A stretch of DNA of 64,000 nucleotides from MW101C3 sp943367595 (GTDB taxonomy: Bacteria; Cyanobacteriota; Cyanobacteriia; PCC-6307; Cyanobiaceae): the NCBI GenBank assembly GCA_943367595.1, contig CALRJS020000018.1, positions 1-64,000 on the forward strand. Reading direction: 5' to 3'. Shown here one piece after another: positions 8,097 through 15,343 of this stretch. How positions within the stretch are numbered: the stretch's first letter is position 1; each line of letters opens with the position of its first letter. A model generated the notes under the pieces. The model worked only from the letters and a program-made list of their open reading frames with translations, was not told the origin of the DNA and searched no databases. The position numbers and the translations under genes are program-made.

Positions 8097-8159
8097 CGGC
8101 CCCACTCAGGTGCTCAGCCAGGCCCACCAGTTGCGCAGCCAGGCACATCAGCTGCGCAG
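8097..8159. repeat. 21-bp tandem repeat x3 spanning the S4-gene stop codon
   Basis: Three 21-bp units lie at 8097-8117, 8118-8138 and 8139-8159. The two nearest the gene share CCAGGC, then CA, then CAG, then TGCGCAG. The complement of the S4-protein stop is at 8148-8150 within the unit nearest the gene, and equivalent positions recur 21 and 42 bases further out. The unit length keeps the reading frame, so read-through would add repeats of the same peptide. Confidence 0.85.
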
Positions 8160-8963
8160 CAGGGCCAACCGCCAGCGGTCGCGCTTGGTGAGCTCCACCT
8201 CCAGCACGGTGAGCTCTCCCCGGTTCTCCAGCCGTACCCGATCGCCGGCCCTGAGCTCCCTGCTGGGGCTGCGCACGTCTTCCCAGTTGACGCGGACCGC
8301 CCCGTTGCGGATCTGCTCGGCCATGCGGCTGCGCGGGATGCCGAAGCCGGCCGATCCCACCGCATCGAGCCGCAGCGAGGCCTCCACGGTGGAGAAGCGT
8401 CGGGGCTGGGGCCGGGCCGGAGGCTGGAGGCGCTCCAGCGGCGTGATCTCGAGCTGCACGTCCACGCTGCGCACCAGGGCGGTGCCCCCATCAAGACGCT
8501 CGGCCAGTTCCGGGGTGGCCACCAGCTGGGCACCGCGGTCGCCGCGCAGCCACAGATCTCCGAGCTCCGCCTCCTGCGCTCCCGCCTGCAGCAGCCCCTG
8601 GCGGAAGTCCCCGGCGCTGGCGGAATCGAACAGGAAATTGCCGCTCAGCGTCAGTCCGATCAACGGCAGGGGAGTGTCCGCCGTCTGGCTGGTGCTCGGC
8701 GGCGGGGCGTCCAGCTCGGCGCGCGTCAGTTGCAGCCGGCAGCGCTCGGCACCGGGGTAGCCCCCTTCGGCGTGAAGGGTGAGCTCGCTGAGGCTGCCGA
8801 GGCGCGCTGCGGCCTCCTCGCGCAGGAGTGGAGACACAAAGAAGCTCCACACCGGCTGCCAGGTGCGCAGGGCCTCTTCGGCGTGGTCGATCAGCTCTGC
8901 CAGCCGTTCGGGGGCGTGGCTGCCCTGCAGCAGCTCGCCGCGCGGGAGGGTGACGGCGCTCAA
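8148..8963 (-). CDS. Photosystem II S4-domain protein
   Basis: The 271-aa product is co-linear with the cyanobacterial/plastid 'photosystem II S4 domain protein' family (YlmH-related). It has an N-terminal LPRGELLQGS, a central RNA-binding-like region with DVQLEITPLERL, and a C-terminal S4 domain: STVEASLRLDAVGSAGFGIPRSR, then I-R-N-G-A-V-R-V-N-W and L-R-A-G-D-R-V-R-L. It is thought to bind RNA during PSII or ribosome biogenesis. The TTG start at 8963 overlaps the previous stop as TTGA and gives the N-terminus expected for the family. The stop lies in a 21-bp tandem repeat. Confidence 0.9.
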   Translation of the reverse strand: MSAVTLPRGELLQGSHAPERLAELIDHAEEALRTWQPVWSFFVSPLLREEAAARLGSLSELTLHAEGGYPGAERCRLQLTRAELDAPPPSTSQTADTPLPLIGLTLSGNFLFDSASAGDFRQGLLQAGAQEAELGDLWLRGDRGAQLVATPELAERLDGGTALVRSVDVQLEITPLERLQPPARPQPRRFSTVEASLRLDAVGSAGFGIPRSRMAEQIRNGAVRVNWEDVRSPSRELRAGDRVRLENRGELTVLEVELTKRDRWRLALLRS

Positions 8964-9478
8964 CGCTCCGCCAGGCGCACCACCGCCCTGGGCCGGGTTT
9001 CCTGAATCAGGGTCCAGGGAATCTCCTGGCCGGGGGCGCTCTCCACCAGAAGCAGCCAGTTGCCCTCCTCGAGGCGGTTGCGCAGGCTGCGGATGCGGTC
9101 GTCGGGATCGGAGGTGACGCTGGCGGCGGCGGCGAAGCTTCCCATCCAGCCCGAGCCCATGCCCAGCAGGGCGCCGATCAGCGGTTCGCCGTAAGGACCG
9201 GCGAAGGCGAAGGTCTGCAGATCGGTCATGAAAGTGAAGGTGAGGCCGGCGAAGAAACCGAACGGCATCAGCCAGCGCACCATTCCTCGCTGACGGCGCT
9301 GGCGGGCCAGCCCCGGGTTGAGCAGCTCCACGCTGTCGATCGAGGTTTCCCCCTCACCGATGGTCAGCAGGGTGGCCGGCGCCGGACGGACCCCATCCAG
9401 CTTGTCCTTCAGGCGTTGCAGGCTCTTGCGATCCGCCAGCACCACCACCACGCACAATCCCAAGGCCCAGGGTCCCAA
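8960..9478 (-). CDS. Conserved hypothetical cyanobacterial membrane protein
   Basis: The product is up to 172 aa. It has a short N-terminal hydrophobic strand, a soluble segment ending IDSVELLNPG, a hydrophobic Gly-rich pair of segments (about 68-112, WLMPFGFFAGLTFTF and GEPLIGALLGMGSGWMGS) and a C-terminal domain with IRSLRNRLEEGNWLLLVE. Such proteins are widespread in cyanobacteria but unassigned. The start is uncertain: TTG at 9478 or a GTG near 9451. It is translationally coupled to the S4 gene downstream. Confidence 0.7.
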   Translation of the reverse strand: MGPWALGLCVVVVLADRKSLQRLKDKLDGVRPAPATLLTIGEGETSIDSVELLNPGLARQRRQRGMVRWLMPFGFFAGLTFTFMTDLQTFAFAGPYGEPLIGALLGMGSGWMGSFAAAASVTSDPDDRIRSLRNRLEEGNWLLLVESAPGQEIPWTLIQETRPRAVVRLAER

Positions 9479-9587
9479 AACACGATTCTCTTTGCTGAGC
9501 GCAGGAGCTGTGGCGGCGGATCACTACACTTCACCCCCTGCGGTGTCTGGCGCGTTCCGGACCGCTCCTTCCCCAACGTCGCGGGTC

Positions 9588-11174
9588 ATGACAAAGGTTC
9601 TGGTTTCCGATCCCATCGATCAGACGGGCATCGACATCCTCTCCCAGGTGGCCCAGGTGGATGTGCGCACCGGCCTTCCGCCCGACCAGTTACTCGGCAT
9701 CATCGGCGACTACGACGCCCTGATGATCCGCTCAGGCACTCAGGTGACCGCCGAACTGATCGCAGCGGCCCCACGCCTGCGCATCATCGGTCGTGCCGGT
9801 GTGGGCGTCGACAACGTGGATGTGCCCGCTGCCACCCGGCAGGGGGTGCTGGTGGTGAACTCGCCCGAAGGCAACACGATCGCCGCTGCAGAGCACGCCC
9901 TGGCGATGATGCTGTCGCTCTCGCGGCACGTGCCCCAGGCCCATGCCAGCACCATGGCCGGTGGCTGGGATCGCAAGAAATACGTCGGTAATGAGCTCTA
10001 TAAAAAGAAGCTCGGCGTGGTGGGCCTCGGCAAGATCGGCTCCCATGTGGCCCGGGTGGCCAAGGCGCTCGGCATGGAAGTGCTCGCCTACGACCCGTTC
10101 ATTTCCACTGAGCGGGCTCAGATGCTCCAGGTGCGGCTGATGGCGGTCGCGCCCCTCTTCGCCGAAGCCGACTACATCAGCCTGCACCTGCCTCGCACCC
10201 CGGATACGGAGAATCTGGTCAACGCTGAGCTGCTGGGTTCAATGAAACCCACCGCCCGGCTGGTGAACTGTGCCCGTGGCGGCATCGTGGATGAGGCGGC
10301 CCTGGCGGCTGCGCTCGAAGCCGGCACCATCGCCGGGGCGGCGCTGGATGTGTACGCCAACGAGCCGCTCAAGCCCGATTCGCCGCTGCTGGCCGTGCGC
10401 GATCGCCTGATCCTCACGCCCCACCTGGGCGCCTCCACCGAAGAGGCCCAGGAAAATGTGGCGATCGATGTGGCCGAGCAGATCCGCGATGTGTTGCTGG
10501 GCCTGCCGGCCCGCAGCGCCGTGAACATCCCCGGCATGACCCCAGAGGTGATGGAGCGACTCAAACCCCACCTGCAGCTGGCCGAAACCCTGGGCCTGCT
10601 GCTCAGCCAGATGGCCGGGGGCTCGGTGCAGGAGCTGGAGGTGCGGCTGCAGGGCGAATTCGCCAACCACCCCTCCCAGCCGCTGGTGGTGGCGGCGCTG
10701 AAGGGGCTGCTCTCCAGCGCCCTCGGCGACCGCATCAACTACGTGAACGCCTCGCTTGAGGCGAAGGGGCGTGGCCTGCACGTGCTGGAGGTGAAAGACG
10801 ACTCCAGCCGTGATTTCGCCGGTGGTTCGCTGCAGCTCACCTCACGCGGTTCTCAGGGCAGCCACACCGTCACCGGGGCGGTGTTCGCCGATGGCGACCT
10901 GCGCATCACCACGATCGATGAGTTCCCGGTGAACGTGGCTCCCAGCCGCCACATGCTGTTCACCCGCCACCGGGACATGCCCGGGATCATCGGCCACCTC
11001 GGCTCCTTGCTCGGCGAGCACAACGTGAACATCGCCTCGATGCAGGTGGGCCGTCGGATCGTGCGCGGCGATGCGGTGATGGTGCTCAGCCTCGACGACC
11101 CCATCCCTCCCAGCCTGCTCGCCTCGATCGGCAAGATCAACGGCATCCAGGAGGCGCACCCGGTCACGCTGTGA
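9588..11174 (+). CDS. serA: D-3-phosphoglycerate dehydrogenase
   Basis: The 528-aa product oxidises 3-phosphoglycerate, the first step of serine synthesis. The NAD loop GVVGLGKIGSHVARVAKALG is at about 143-162, with ISLHLPRTPDTENLV, NCARGGIVDEAAL and the catalytic His in ILTPHLGASTEEAQ. An ASB domain and a C-terminal ACT domain (RHRDMPGIIGHLGSLLGEHN) make it the long, serine-sensitive form. The ATG at 9588 matches homologues (MTKVLVSDPID). The stop overlaps prmA as GTGA. Confidence 0.97.
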   Translation: MTKVLVSDPIDQTGIDILSQVAQVDVRTGLPPDQLLGIIGDYDALMIRSGTQVTAELIAAAPRLRIIGRAGVGVDNVDVPAATRQGVLVVNSPEGNTIAAAEHALAMMLSLSRHVPQAHASTMAGGWDRKKYVGNELYKKKLGVVGLGKIGSHVARVAKALGMEVLAYDPFISTERAQMLQVRLMAVAPLFAEADYISLHLPRTPDTENLVNAELLGSMKPTARLVNCARGGIVDEAALAAALEAGTIAGAALDVYANEPLKPDSPLLAVRDRLILTPHLGASTEEAQENVAIDVAEQIRDVLLGLPARSAVNIPGMTPEVMERLKPHLQLAETLGLLLSQMAGGSVQELEVRLQGEFANHPSQPLVVAALKGLLSSALGDRINYVNASLEAKGRGLHVLEVKDDSSRDFAGGSLQLTSRGSQGSHTVTGAVFADGDLRITTIDEFPVNVAPSRHMLFTRHRDMPGIIGHLGSLLGEHNVNIASMQVGRRIVRGDAVMVLSLDDPIPPSLLASIGKINGIQEAHPVTL

Positions 11175-12136
11175 CCGGCGACCCCACGGCCGCACGGCTG
11201 AGCGACCACCGCTGGTGGCGCCTGGAGATGGCGGCTCCGCCGGAGCTGGAGGAGTCGCTCCTATGGAAGCTGCAGAGCCTGGGGATCTCCCGGGTGGCCG
11301 TGCGCCATCACCCCAGCACCCCCGACCAGCACCAGCTCGTGGCCTGGCTGCCGGCGATCGACTGGCCCGAGCCTGAACGCGCCCAGCTGCCTGAGGCGCT
11401 GGCGCCACTTGCGGCCACCTTCGATCTGCCCCTGCCCCCGCTGGCCTGGGCCCTGCAGGACGACGAGGACTGGAGCCTCAGCTGGAAGCAGCACTGGCAA
11501 GCCGATCCAGTAGGGGAGCGGCTGCTGATCCTGCCCGCCTGGCTGGAGGTGCCCGACGACCAGACCCACCGCCTGGTGATCCGCATCGATCCCGGCAGTG
11601 CTTTCGGCACCGGCAGCCACCCCACCACCCGGCTCTGCCTGGAGGCCCTCGATCAGCTGGCGCAGCAGGCCGGCGGCACGCTGACGGGCCGGCGGGTGGT
11701 CGATCTCGGCTGCGGCAGCGGCATTCTCGGCTTCGGCGCCCTGCGCCTGGGCGCAGCCTCCCTGGCCGCCACCGACAACGATCCGCTGGCGGTGAGAGCC
11801 ACCCGGGAGAACGGGCGTCTCAACGGCTTCAGCGAAGGGCCTGGCGAGCTGCTGCAGGTGGCGCTGGGCTCGGTGGAGGGCCTGGCCGAGCTGCTGGCGG
11901 GGCAACCGGCTGACATCCTGCTCTGCAACATCCTGGCGCCGGTGATCGCGGAGCTGGCCGTGGGGTTCAAGGCGGTGCTGGCGCCCGCTGGCGTGGGGTT
12001 CCTGAGCGGCCTGCTGGTGGATCAGGCGCCAGCGCTGGAGCGCACCCTCTCCTCCCTGGGCTGGTCGGCCGAGCTGATCGCCGACGAGGGCGGCTGGGGG
12101 CTGATGCGGATCCAGCAACAGCCTCCTGTCATATAA
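11171..12136 (+). CDS. prmA: Ribosomal protein L11 methyltransferase
   Basis: The 321-aa AdoMet enzyme trimethylates ribosomal protein L11. It shows the PrmA-specific RIDPGSAFGTGSHPTTRLCLEAL, the SAM-binding loop VVDLGCGSGILGFGALRLGA, ATDNDPLAV and the post-motif DILLCNILAPVI. The GTG start overlaps the serA stop (GTGA), so the two genes are likely to be translated together. Confidence 0.96.
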   Translation: MTGDPTAARLSDHRWWRLEMAAPPELEESLLWKLQSLGISRVAVRHHPSTPDQHQLVAWLPAIDWPEPERAQLPEALAPLAATFDLPLPPLAWALQDDEDWSLSWKQHWQADPVGERLLILPAWLEVPDDQTHRLVIRIDPGSAFGTGSHPTTRLCLEALDQLAQQAGGTLTGRRVVDLGCGSGILGFGALRLGAASLAATDNDPLAVRATRENGRLNGFSEGPGELLQVALGSVEGLAELLAGQPADILLCNILAPVIAELAVGFKAVLAPAGVGFLSGLLVDQAPALERTLSSLGWSAELIADEGGWGLMRIQQQPPVI

Positions 12137-12215
12137 ATCACGCTTATCCGTGCCCACCCTTTGATTGCGCTTCCGGGGCTCCCACCCCAAGACCGCCGCC
12201 ATCGCCCCTGTCCGA

Positions 12216-12237
12216 TGTAGGAAGGTGCGGTCCTACA
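12216..12237 (+). promoter_or_regulatory. Perfect 7-bp inverted repeat upstream of ferredoxin
   Basis: TGTAGGA (12216-12222) and TCCTACA (12231-12237) flank an eight-base spacer, 45 bases before the ferredoxin ATG. It may be an operator or a 5'-UTR hairpin. No known regulator consensus is recognised, so the function is inferred only from symmetry and position. Confidence 0.4.
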
Positions 12238-12281
12238 GGCCCGGATCCTCCAGGAGCCTGTGAGCCCCAAATTTCCCTTCC

Positions 12282-12581
12282 ATGGCTTCCTACAAGGTCA
12301 CCCTCATCAACGAGAGCGAGGGCCTCAACAAGACCATCGAGGTTCCCGACGATCAGTACATCCTGGATGCTGCTGAAGAGCAGGGCATTGACCTCCCCTA
12401 CTCCTGCCGTGCTGGCGCCTGCTCCACCTGCGCCGGCAAGCTGACCTCCGGCACCGTTGATCAGTCGGACCAGAGCTTCCTCGACGACGACCAGATCGAA
12501 GCTGGCTTCGTGCTCACCTGCGTGGCTTACCCCACCTCCGACGTCACCATCACCACCCACGCCGAAGAAGAGCTCTATTGA
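12282..12581 (+). CDS. petF: Plant-type [2Fe-2S] ferredoxin
   Basis: The 99-aa product has the four cluster cysteines in CRAGACSTC (about residues 42-50) and LTCVAYP, and the acidic C-terminus EEELY expected for photosynthetic ferredoxin. It carries electrons from photosystem I to FNR, FTR and other acceptors in the cytoplasm. The ftrV subunit encoded at 754-975 belongs to one of its partner enzymes. The gene is monocistronic, with a convincing intrinsic terminator at 12693-12715. Confidence 0.97.
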   Translation: MASYKVTLINESEGLNKTIEVPDDQYILDAAEEQGIDLPYSCRAGACSTCAGKLTSGTVDQSDQSFLDDDQIEAGFVLTCVAYPTSDVTITTHAEEELY

Positions 12582-12692
12582 GCCGGGGGCACTCTCCCGC
12601 CAGCTGTCCGGCCCACTGCCGGGCGCTCTTCTCATCCAACAAGCGGATCTGATCCCTATCAGGCGCTCCGCTTGTTTCCTTTCTCCTTCTCT

Positions 12693-12715
12693 GCCACCCT
12701 TCGGGGTGGCTTTTT
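12693..12715 (+). terminator. Rho-independent terminator after ferredoxin
   Basis: GCCACCC pairs with GGGTGGC around a TTCG tetraloop and is followed directly by TTTTT (12711-12715). This is a textbook intrinsic terminator on the plus strand, 112 bases after the petF stop. It ends one base before the ATG of the next open frame. Confidence 0.92.
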
Positions 12716-12716
12716 G

Positions 12717-13226
12717 ATGGCCTTGCAGGTCGACGCTCTCCAGGACCACGGCAGCGAACACTGCAGCCCCGGGGGCCAGTACAGCTATCGCGTGATCGGA
12801 GCGTGCTGCCGCCTGTTCGATCGGGAAGAGTTGCCATGGCCCTGCTGCCGCCTGGCCTGGCGCAGCAAGGAGCCCAGTTGGCGCCGTATCGGTCGCCGCT
12901 TCGTGGCCGACCTGGCCTCGCGGCGTTGTCCCTCTTACGCGGTGGAAGTGCTGCAGCCGGGCTCCCGCCCCACCCGCACCGTGATCACGCTGTTTCCTCA
13001 GCGCCTCTCGCCGGCGCTCCAGGAGTGGTGGTACAGCAAGCAGCCCGCCTCGCTAGATCCCGCCTGCCAGCGCCCCCCTGCCGCCTCGTCCGCCGCCGGC
13101 AGCGCGGATCTCACTGGCCCTGCCGCCTCGGCCGGTGGTGCGGACCCCAAAGGCTCTCCACCCTCGGCCGGTGGTGAGGACCCCGACAGCCCTGCCGCCG
13201 CAGGCTTGGCTGGCAGCGCGGTGTAA
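12717..13226 (+). CDS. Conserved hypothetical protein with a repetitive C-terminal tail
   Basis: The 169-aa product has a compact N-terminal domain rich in Cys, Trp and Arg (GACCRLFDREELPWPCCRLA, then SYAVEVLQPGSRPTRTVITLFP, ending EWWYSKQP). A ~60-residue Ala/Gly/Ser/Pro tail follows, in which PSAGGxDP recurs with a 36-bp DNA period (13128-13176). The function is unknown. The ATG at 12717 comes one base after the T-run of the ferredoxin terminator, so no leader or ribosome-binding site fits. A downstream GTG at 12792 is an alternative start. Confidence 0.6.
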   Translation: MALQVDALQDHGSEHCSPGGQYSYRVIGACCRLFDREELPWPCCRLAWRSKEPSWRRIGRRFVADLASRRCPSYAVEVLQPGSRPTRTVITLFPQRLSPALQEWWYSKQPASLDPACQRPPAASSAAGSADLTGPAASAGGADPKGSPPSAGGEDPDSPAAAGLAGSAV

Positions 13227-13362
13227 CCCGCCCCGACACATCCGCCACATCCGCCTCGGCCCCACCACCTGCGCCCCTCTCTCAGCCTCAGCGCTTTGAG
13301 GTGAGCCACGCAGGCAGCGAAGCAGAACTGTGGCGCAGGAACCGCCCGCTGCCCTGCCCCCT

Positions 13363-13432
13363 TGCCAGCAAACGGCTGCCAGCAAACAGTTACCGGCACA
13401 TGGCTGCCAGCAAGCATGTGCCAGCAAAAAGC
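13363..13432. repeat. 14-bp degenerate tandem repeat
   Basis: TGCCAGCAA occurs at 13363, 13377, 13405 and 13419, i.e. with spacings of 14, 28 and 14. A decayed unit fills the 28-bp step. The array runs into the stem of the psbV terminator. Confidence 0.75.
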
Positions 13433-13450
13433 CCCCCTGGGCAGGGGGGC
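13426..13450 (-). terminator. Rho-independent terminator downstream of psbV
   Basis: On the minus strand GCCCCCCTG pairs with CAGGGGGGC (perfect 9-bp stem, plus-strand 13431-13450) and is followed by TTTTT (13430-13426). It lies about 180 bases beyond the psbV stop, so the mRNA would carry the whole tandem array as its 3' untranslated region. Confidence 0.8.
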
Positions 13451-13509
13451 GGTGGGGTTCCGATGAGGGTGAGCCTGCCGGGGGGCGAGGGTCAGAACGA
13501 CACCTGGGT

Positions 13510-13633
13510 GAGAAAGAACCCTGGATCAAATGTGGACCAGGATTCAGATGGAGGCCTGGATCAGATCAAGATCCGGATCAGATCTAGACCCGGATCAGAT
13601 GGAGATCCAGGATCAGATGGAGATCCAGGATCA
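13510..13633. repeat. 17-18-bp tandem repeat x7 beginning at the psbV stop codon
   Basis: On the gene strand the unit begins with the stop itself, TGATCC, and the first two copies are identical (TGATCCTGGATCTCCATC). The TGA (complement TCA) lies at 13631, 13613, 13595, 13578, 13561, 13544 and 13526, with steps of 18, 18, 17, 17, 17 and 18. Identity falls with distance from the gene. The array ends about 75 bases before the terminator hairpin. Confidence 0.9.
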
Positions 13634-14152
13634 GAAGTAAACCTTGCCGCCACCCCACTGGGTGCCGCTCACCTTGGGGGCCACCAGGATGTAGCCGGCG
13701 ATCAGGCGGAGGTCGTCGTCGGTGAGATCGCGCATCTTCACGAACACATCGCTGCTGCGCATGCTCGGGTGCACGTCGGCGATGCTGTATTCGCCGTCGT
13801 AAGAGGTGGGGTCCTTGATGTAGTCAACGAGGGAGTCGACCGAGTTGCGCGGCGGGGTGGCCAGGGCCAGGGTTTCCGGGTCGAGGCCCACGTTGTAGTT
13901 GGTCTTGGTGACGCCGCCGGCGTGGCAGGTGCCGCAGCTGTCGTTGAACAGCTTGCGACCGCTCTTGATCTCCGATTCGCTGAAGGTGACCAGGCCACCA
14001 TCCGGTGTGCCGCTGACCGTGAGCGTTTCTGCATCCCATTGGGCGGCCTGCAGAGGAGCCACCCAGACTCCGAAGGTCAGCAGCAATCCCAGCGGCACCA
14101 CCAGCAGAAGGCGGACGATCGACCGGAGGGCGGCGGGAAGGGAAAGGGCCAT
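13631..14152 (-). CDS. psbV: Photosystem II extrinsic cytochrome c550
   Basis: The 173-aa precursor has a signal peptide (about residues 1-36, core LLLVVPLGLLLTFGVWVAPLQA) before AQWDAETLTV. The single c-type haem site is CGTCH, and the family-typical C-terminus IAGYILVAPKVSGTQWGGG is present. It binds the lumenal face of PSII and stabilises the Mn4CaO5 cluster. The ATG at 14152 gives a normal signal peptide. A GTG at 14182 would add ten residues. The gene is followed by a striking seven-copy tandem repeat that starts at its stop codon. Confidence 0.96.
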   Translation of the reverse strand: MALSLPAALRSIVRLLLVVPLGLLLTFGVWVAPLQAAQWDAETLTVSGTPDGGLVTFSESEIKSGRKLFNDSCGTCHAGGVTKTNYNVGLDPETLALATPPRNSVDSLVDYIKDPTSYDGEYSIADVHPSMRSSDVFVKMRDLTDDDLRLIAGYILVAPKVSGTQWGGGKVYF

Positions 14153-14244
14153 GGAGGGAGCTGGCGAATTGGCGGTGGACACCGCACCTGAGACCTTGTA
14201 TCACGGGCGAAGGGCCCTCCGGGGCGGGATCAAGAACTGTTGCA

Positions 14245-14279
14245 GGCACAAGCGGCCCGGCCGGCTCCCGGCCTGTGCC
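14245..14279 (-). terminator. GC-rich hairpin directly after rnz
   Basis: GGCACA (14245-14250) pairs with TGTGCC (14274-14279), and the inner GGCCGG/CCGGCC pair with some asymmetry. The structure starts at the base after the rnz stop (14280-14282). No T tract follows, so it may be a weak terminator or a 3'-end stabiliser. Confidence 0.45.
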
Positions 14280-15251
14280 TCAGCCCTCGTCGGGGTTGAC
14301 CTCAAGGGTGAGGAAATCCTTGGCCACCAGCGTGTTCGGGAAGATCGCCCGGGCCTCCTCGAGCAAATCATCGGGAGTGACCGTGTTGCCCTGCACGTAA
14401 CGGGGGCTCAGGTGGGTGAGCGCCAGGCTTTTCACCCCGGCCAGGGCCGCCGTCTGGGCCGCCATGGTGCTGGTGGAGTGCTGCCGTTGGAACGCCATCT
14501 CCGCTTCCCCGTGAGCAAAGGTGGATTCGTGCACGAGCAGATCGGCGCCGCGCGCCAGCTCCACCGCCGCTTCGCAGAACACGGTGTCGGTGCAGTACAC
14601 GAAGGTGCTGCCGGGCCGCGCCGGCCCGCACAGGCGCTCGCCATGGATGATCCGACCGTCCTCGAGCGTGACGCTCCGACCCGCCTTCAGCTCGGCGTAG
14701 ACGGGGCCAGGCGGGATGCCCAGCGCGCGGGCCTTCTCCACATCGAAGCGTCCGGGGCGGGGCTTCTGCTCCACCCGGTAGCCGTAGGCGGGGATGCGAT
14801 GGGTGAGCGGCGCGCAGCGCACGATCAGATCGTCATCGTCAAGCAGCACCGTGCCGGCAGTGGCGGCCTCGCGCACCCGATGGCTGGCCAGGGGATAGCC
14901 GATGCGCGTTGATGAGGTGCGCAGCACGCCTTCGAGGTAGTCGCGCAGGGGGTCGGGGCCGTAGAGATCGATGCCCTGGCAGCTGCCCGCCATGCCCAGG
15001 CTGGCGAGCAGACCCGGCAACCCGAAGATGTGGTCGCCGTGCATGTGGGTGATGAAGATGCGCCGCAGCTGCGACACCCTCAGGTCGCTGCGCAGGAACT
15101 GGTGCTGGGTGCCTTCTCCGCAGTCGAACAGCCACAGCTCGGCGCGTTGAGGCAGCCGCAGCGCCACGGCCGACACGTTGCGGGCCCGGGTGGGAACGCC
15201 CGAACTCGTTCCGAGGAAAGTGACCTGCAAGCCAGTTGCGCTTTGCCGCAT
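14280..15251 (-). CDS. rnz: Ribonuclease Z (tRNA 3'-processing)
   Basis: The 323-aa metallo-beta-lactamase-fold nuclease trims tRNA 3' trailers, which matters here because the tRNA in this window lacks an encoded CCA. Visible are VTFLGTSSGVPTRARNVSA, LFDCGEGTQHQ, the zinc motif HMHGDHIFGLPGL, HESTF and LTHLSPRY. The ATG at 15251 was chosen to match family length (~320). The open frame extends further upstream without similarity. Confidence 0.95.
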   Translation of the reverse strand: MRQSATGLQVTFLGTSSGVPTRARNVSAVALRLPQRAELWLFDCGEGTQHQFLRSDLRVSQLRRIFITHMHGDHIFGLPGLLASLGMAGSCQGIDLYGPDPLRDYLEGVLRTSSTRIGYPLASHRVREAATAGTVLLDDDDLIVRCAPLTHRIPAYGYRVEQKPRPGRFDVEKARALGIPPGPVYAELKAGRSVTLEDGRIIHGERLCGPARPGSTFVYCTDTVFCEAAVELARGADLLVHESTFAHGEAEMAFQRQHSTSTMAAQTAALAGVKSLALTHLSPRYVQGNTVTPDDLLEEARAIFPNTLVAKDFLTLEVNPDEG

Positions 15252-15343
15252 GCTGCCACGTCGATCACTGGCCGGCGGAGGGCTGGCGTGGTGCCCGGAT
15301 CGTCGTGACAATGACCCCCTTGTGAGCTCCGCTGCTGGTCGCC

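Larger units (their letters stand above)
13227..13630. other. 404-bp intergenic region made largely of short tandem repeats
   Basis: No gene is visible. From left to right it holds a doubled ACATCCGCC, a 14-bp TGCCAGCAA array (13363-13432), the psbV terminator hairpin and the 17-18-bp array trailing psbV. Almost the whole stretch between the two convergent genes is therefore repetitive. Confidence 0.7.

Noticed and set aside
13510..13633. The psbV trailer array as a CRISPR
   Set aside because: Units are contiguous, 17-18 bp, degenerate and without spacers, and no cas gene is present.
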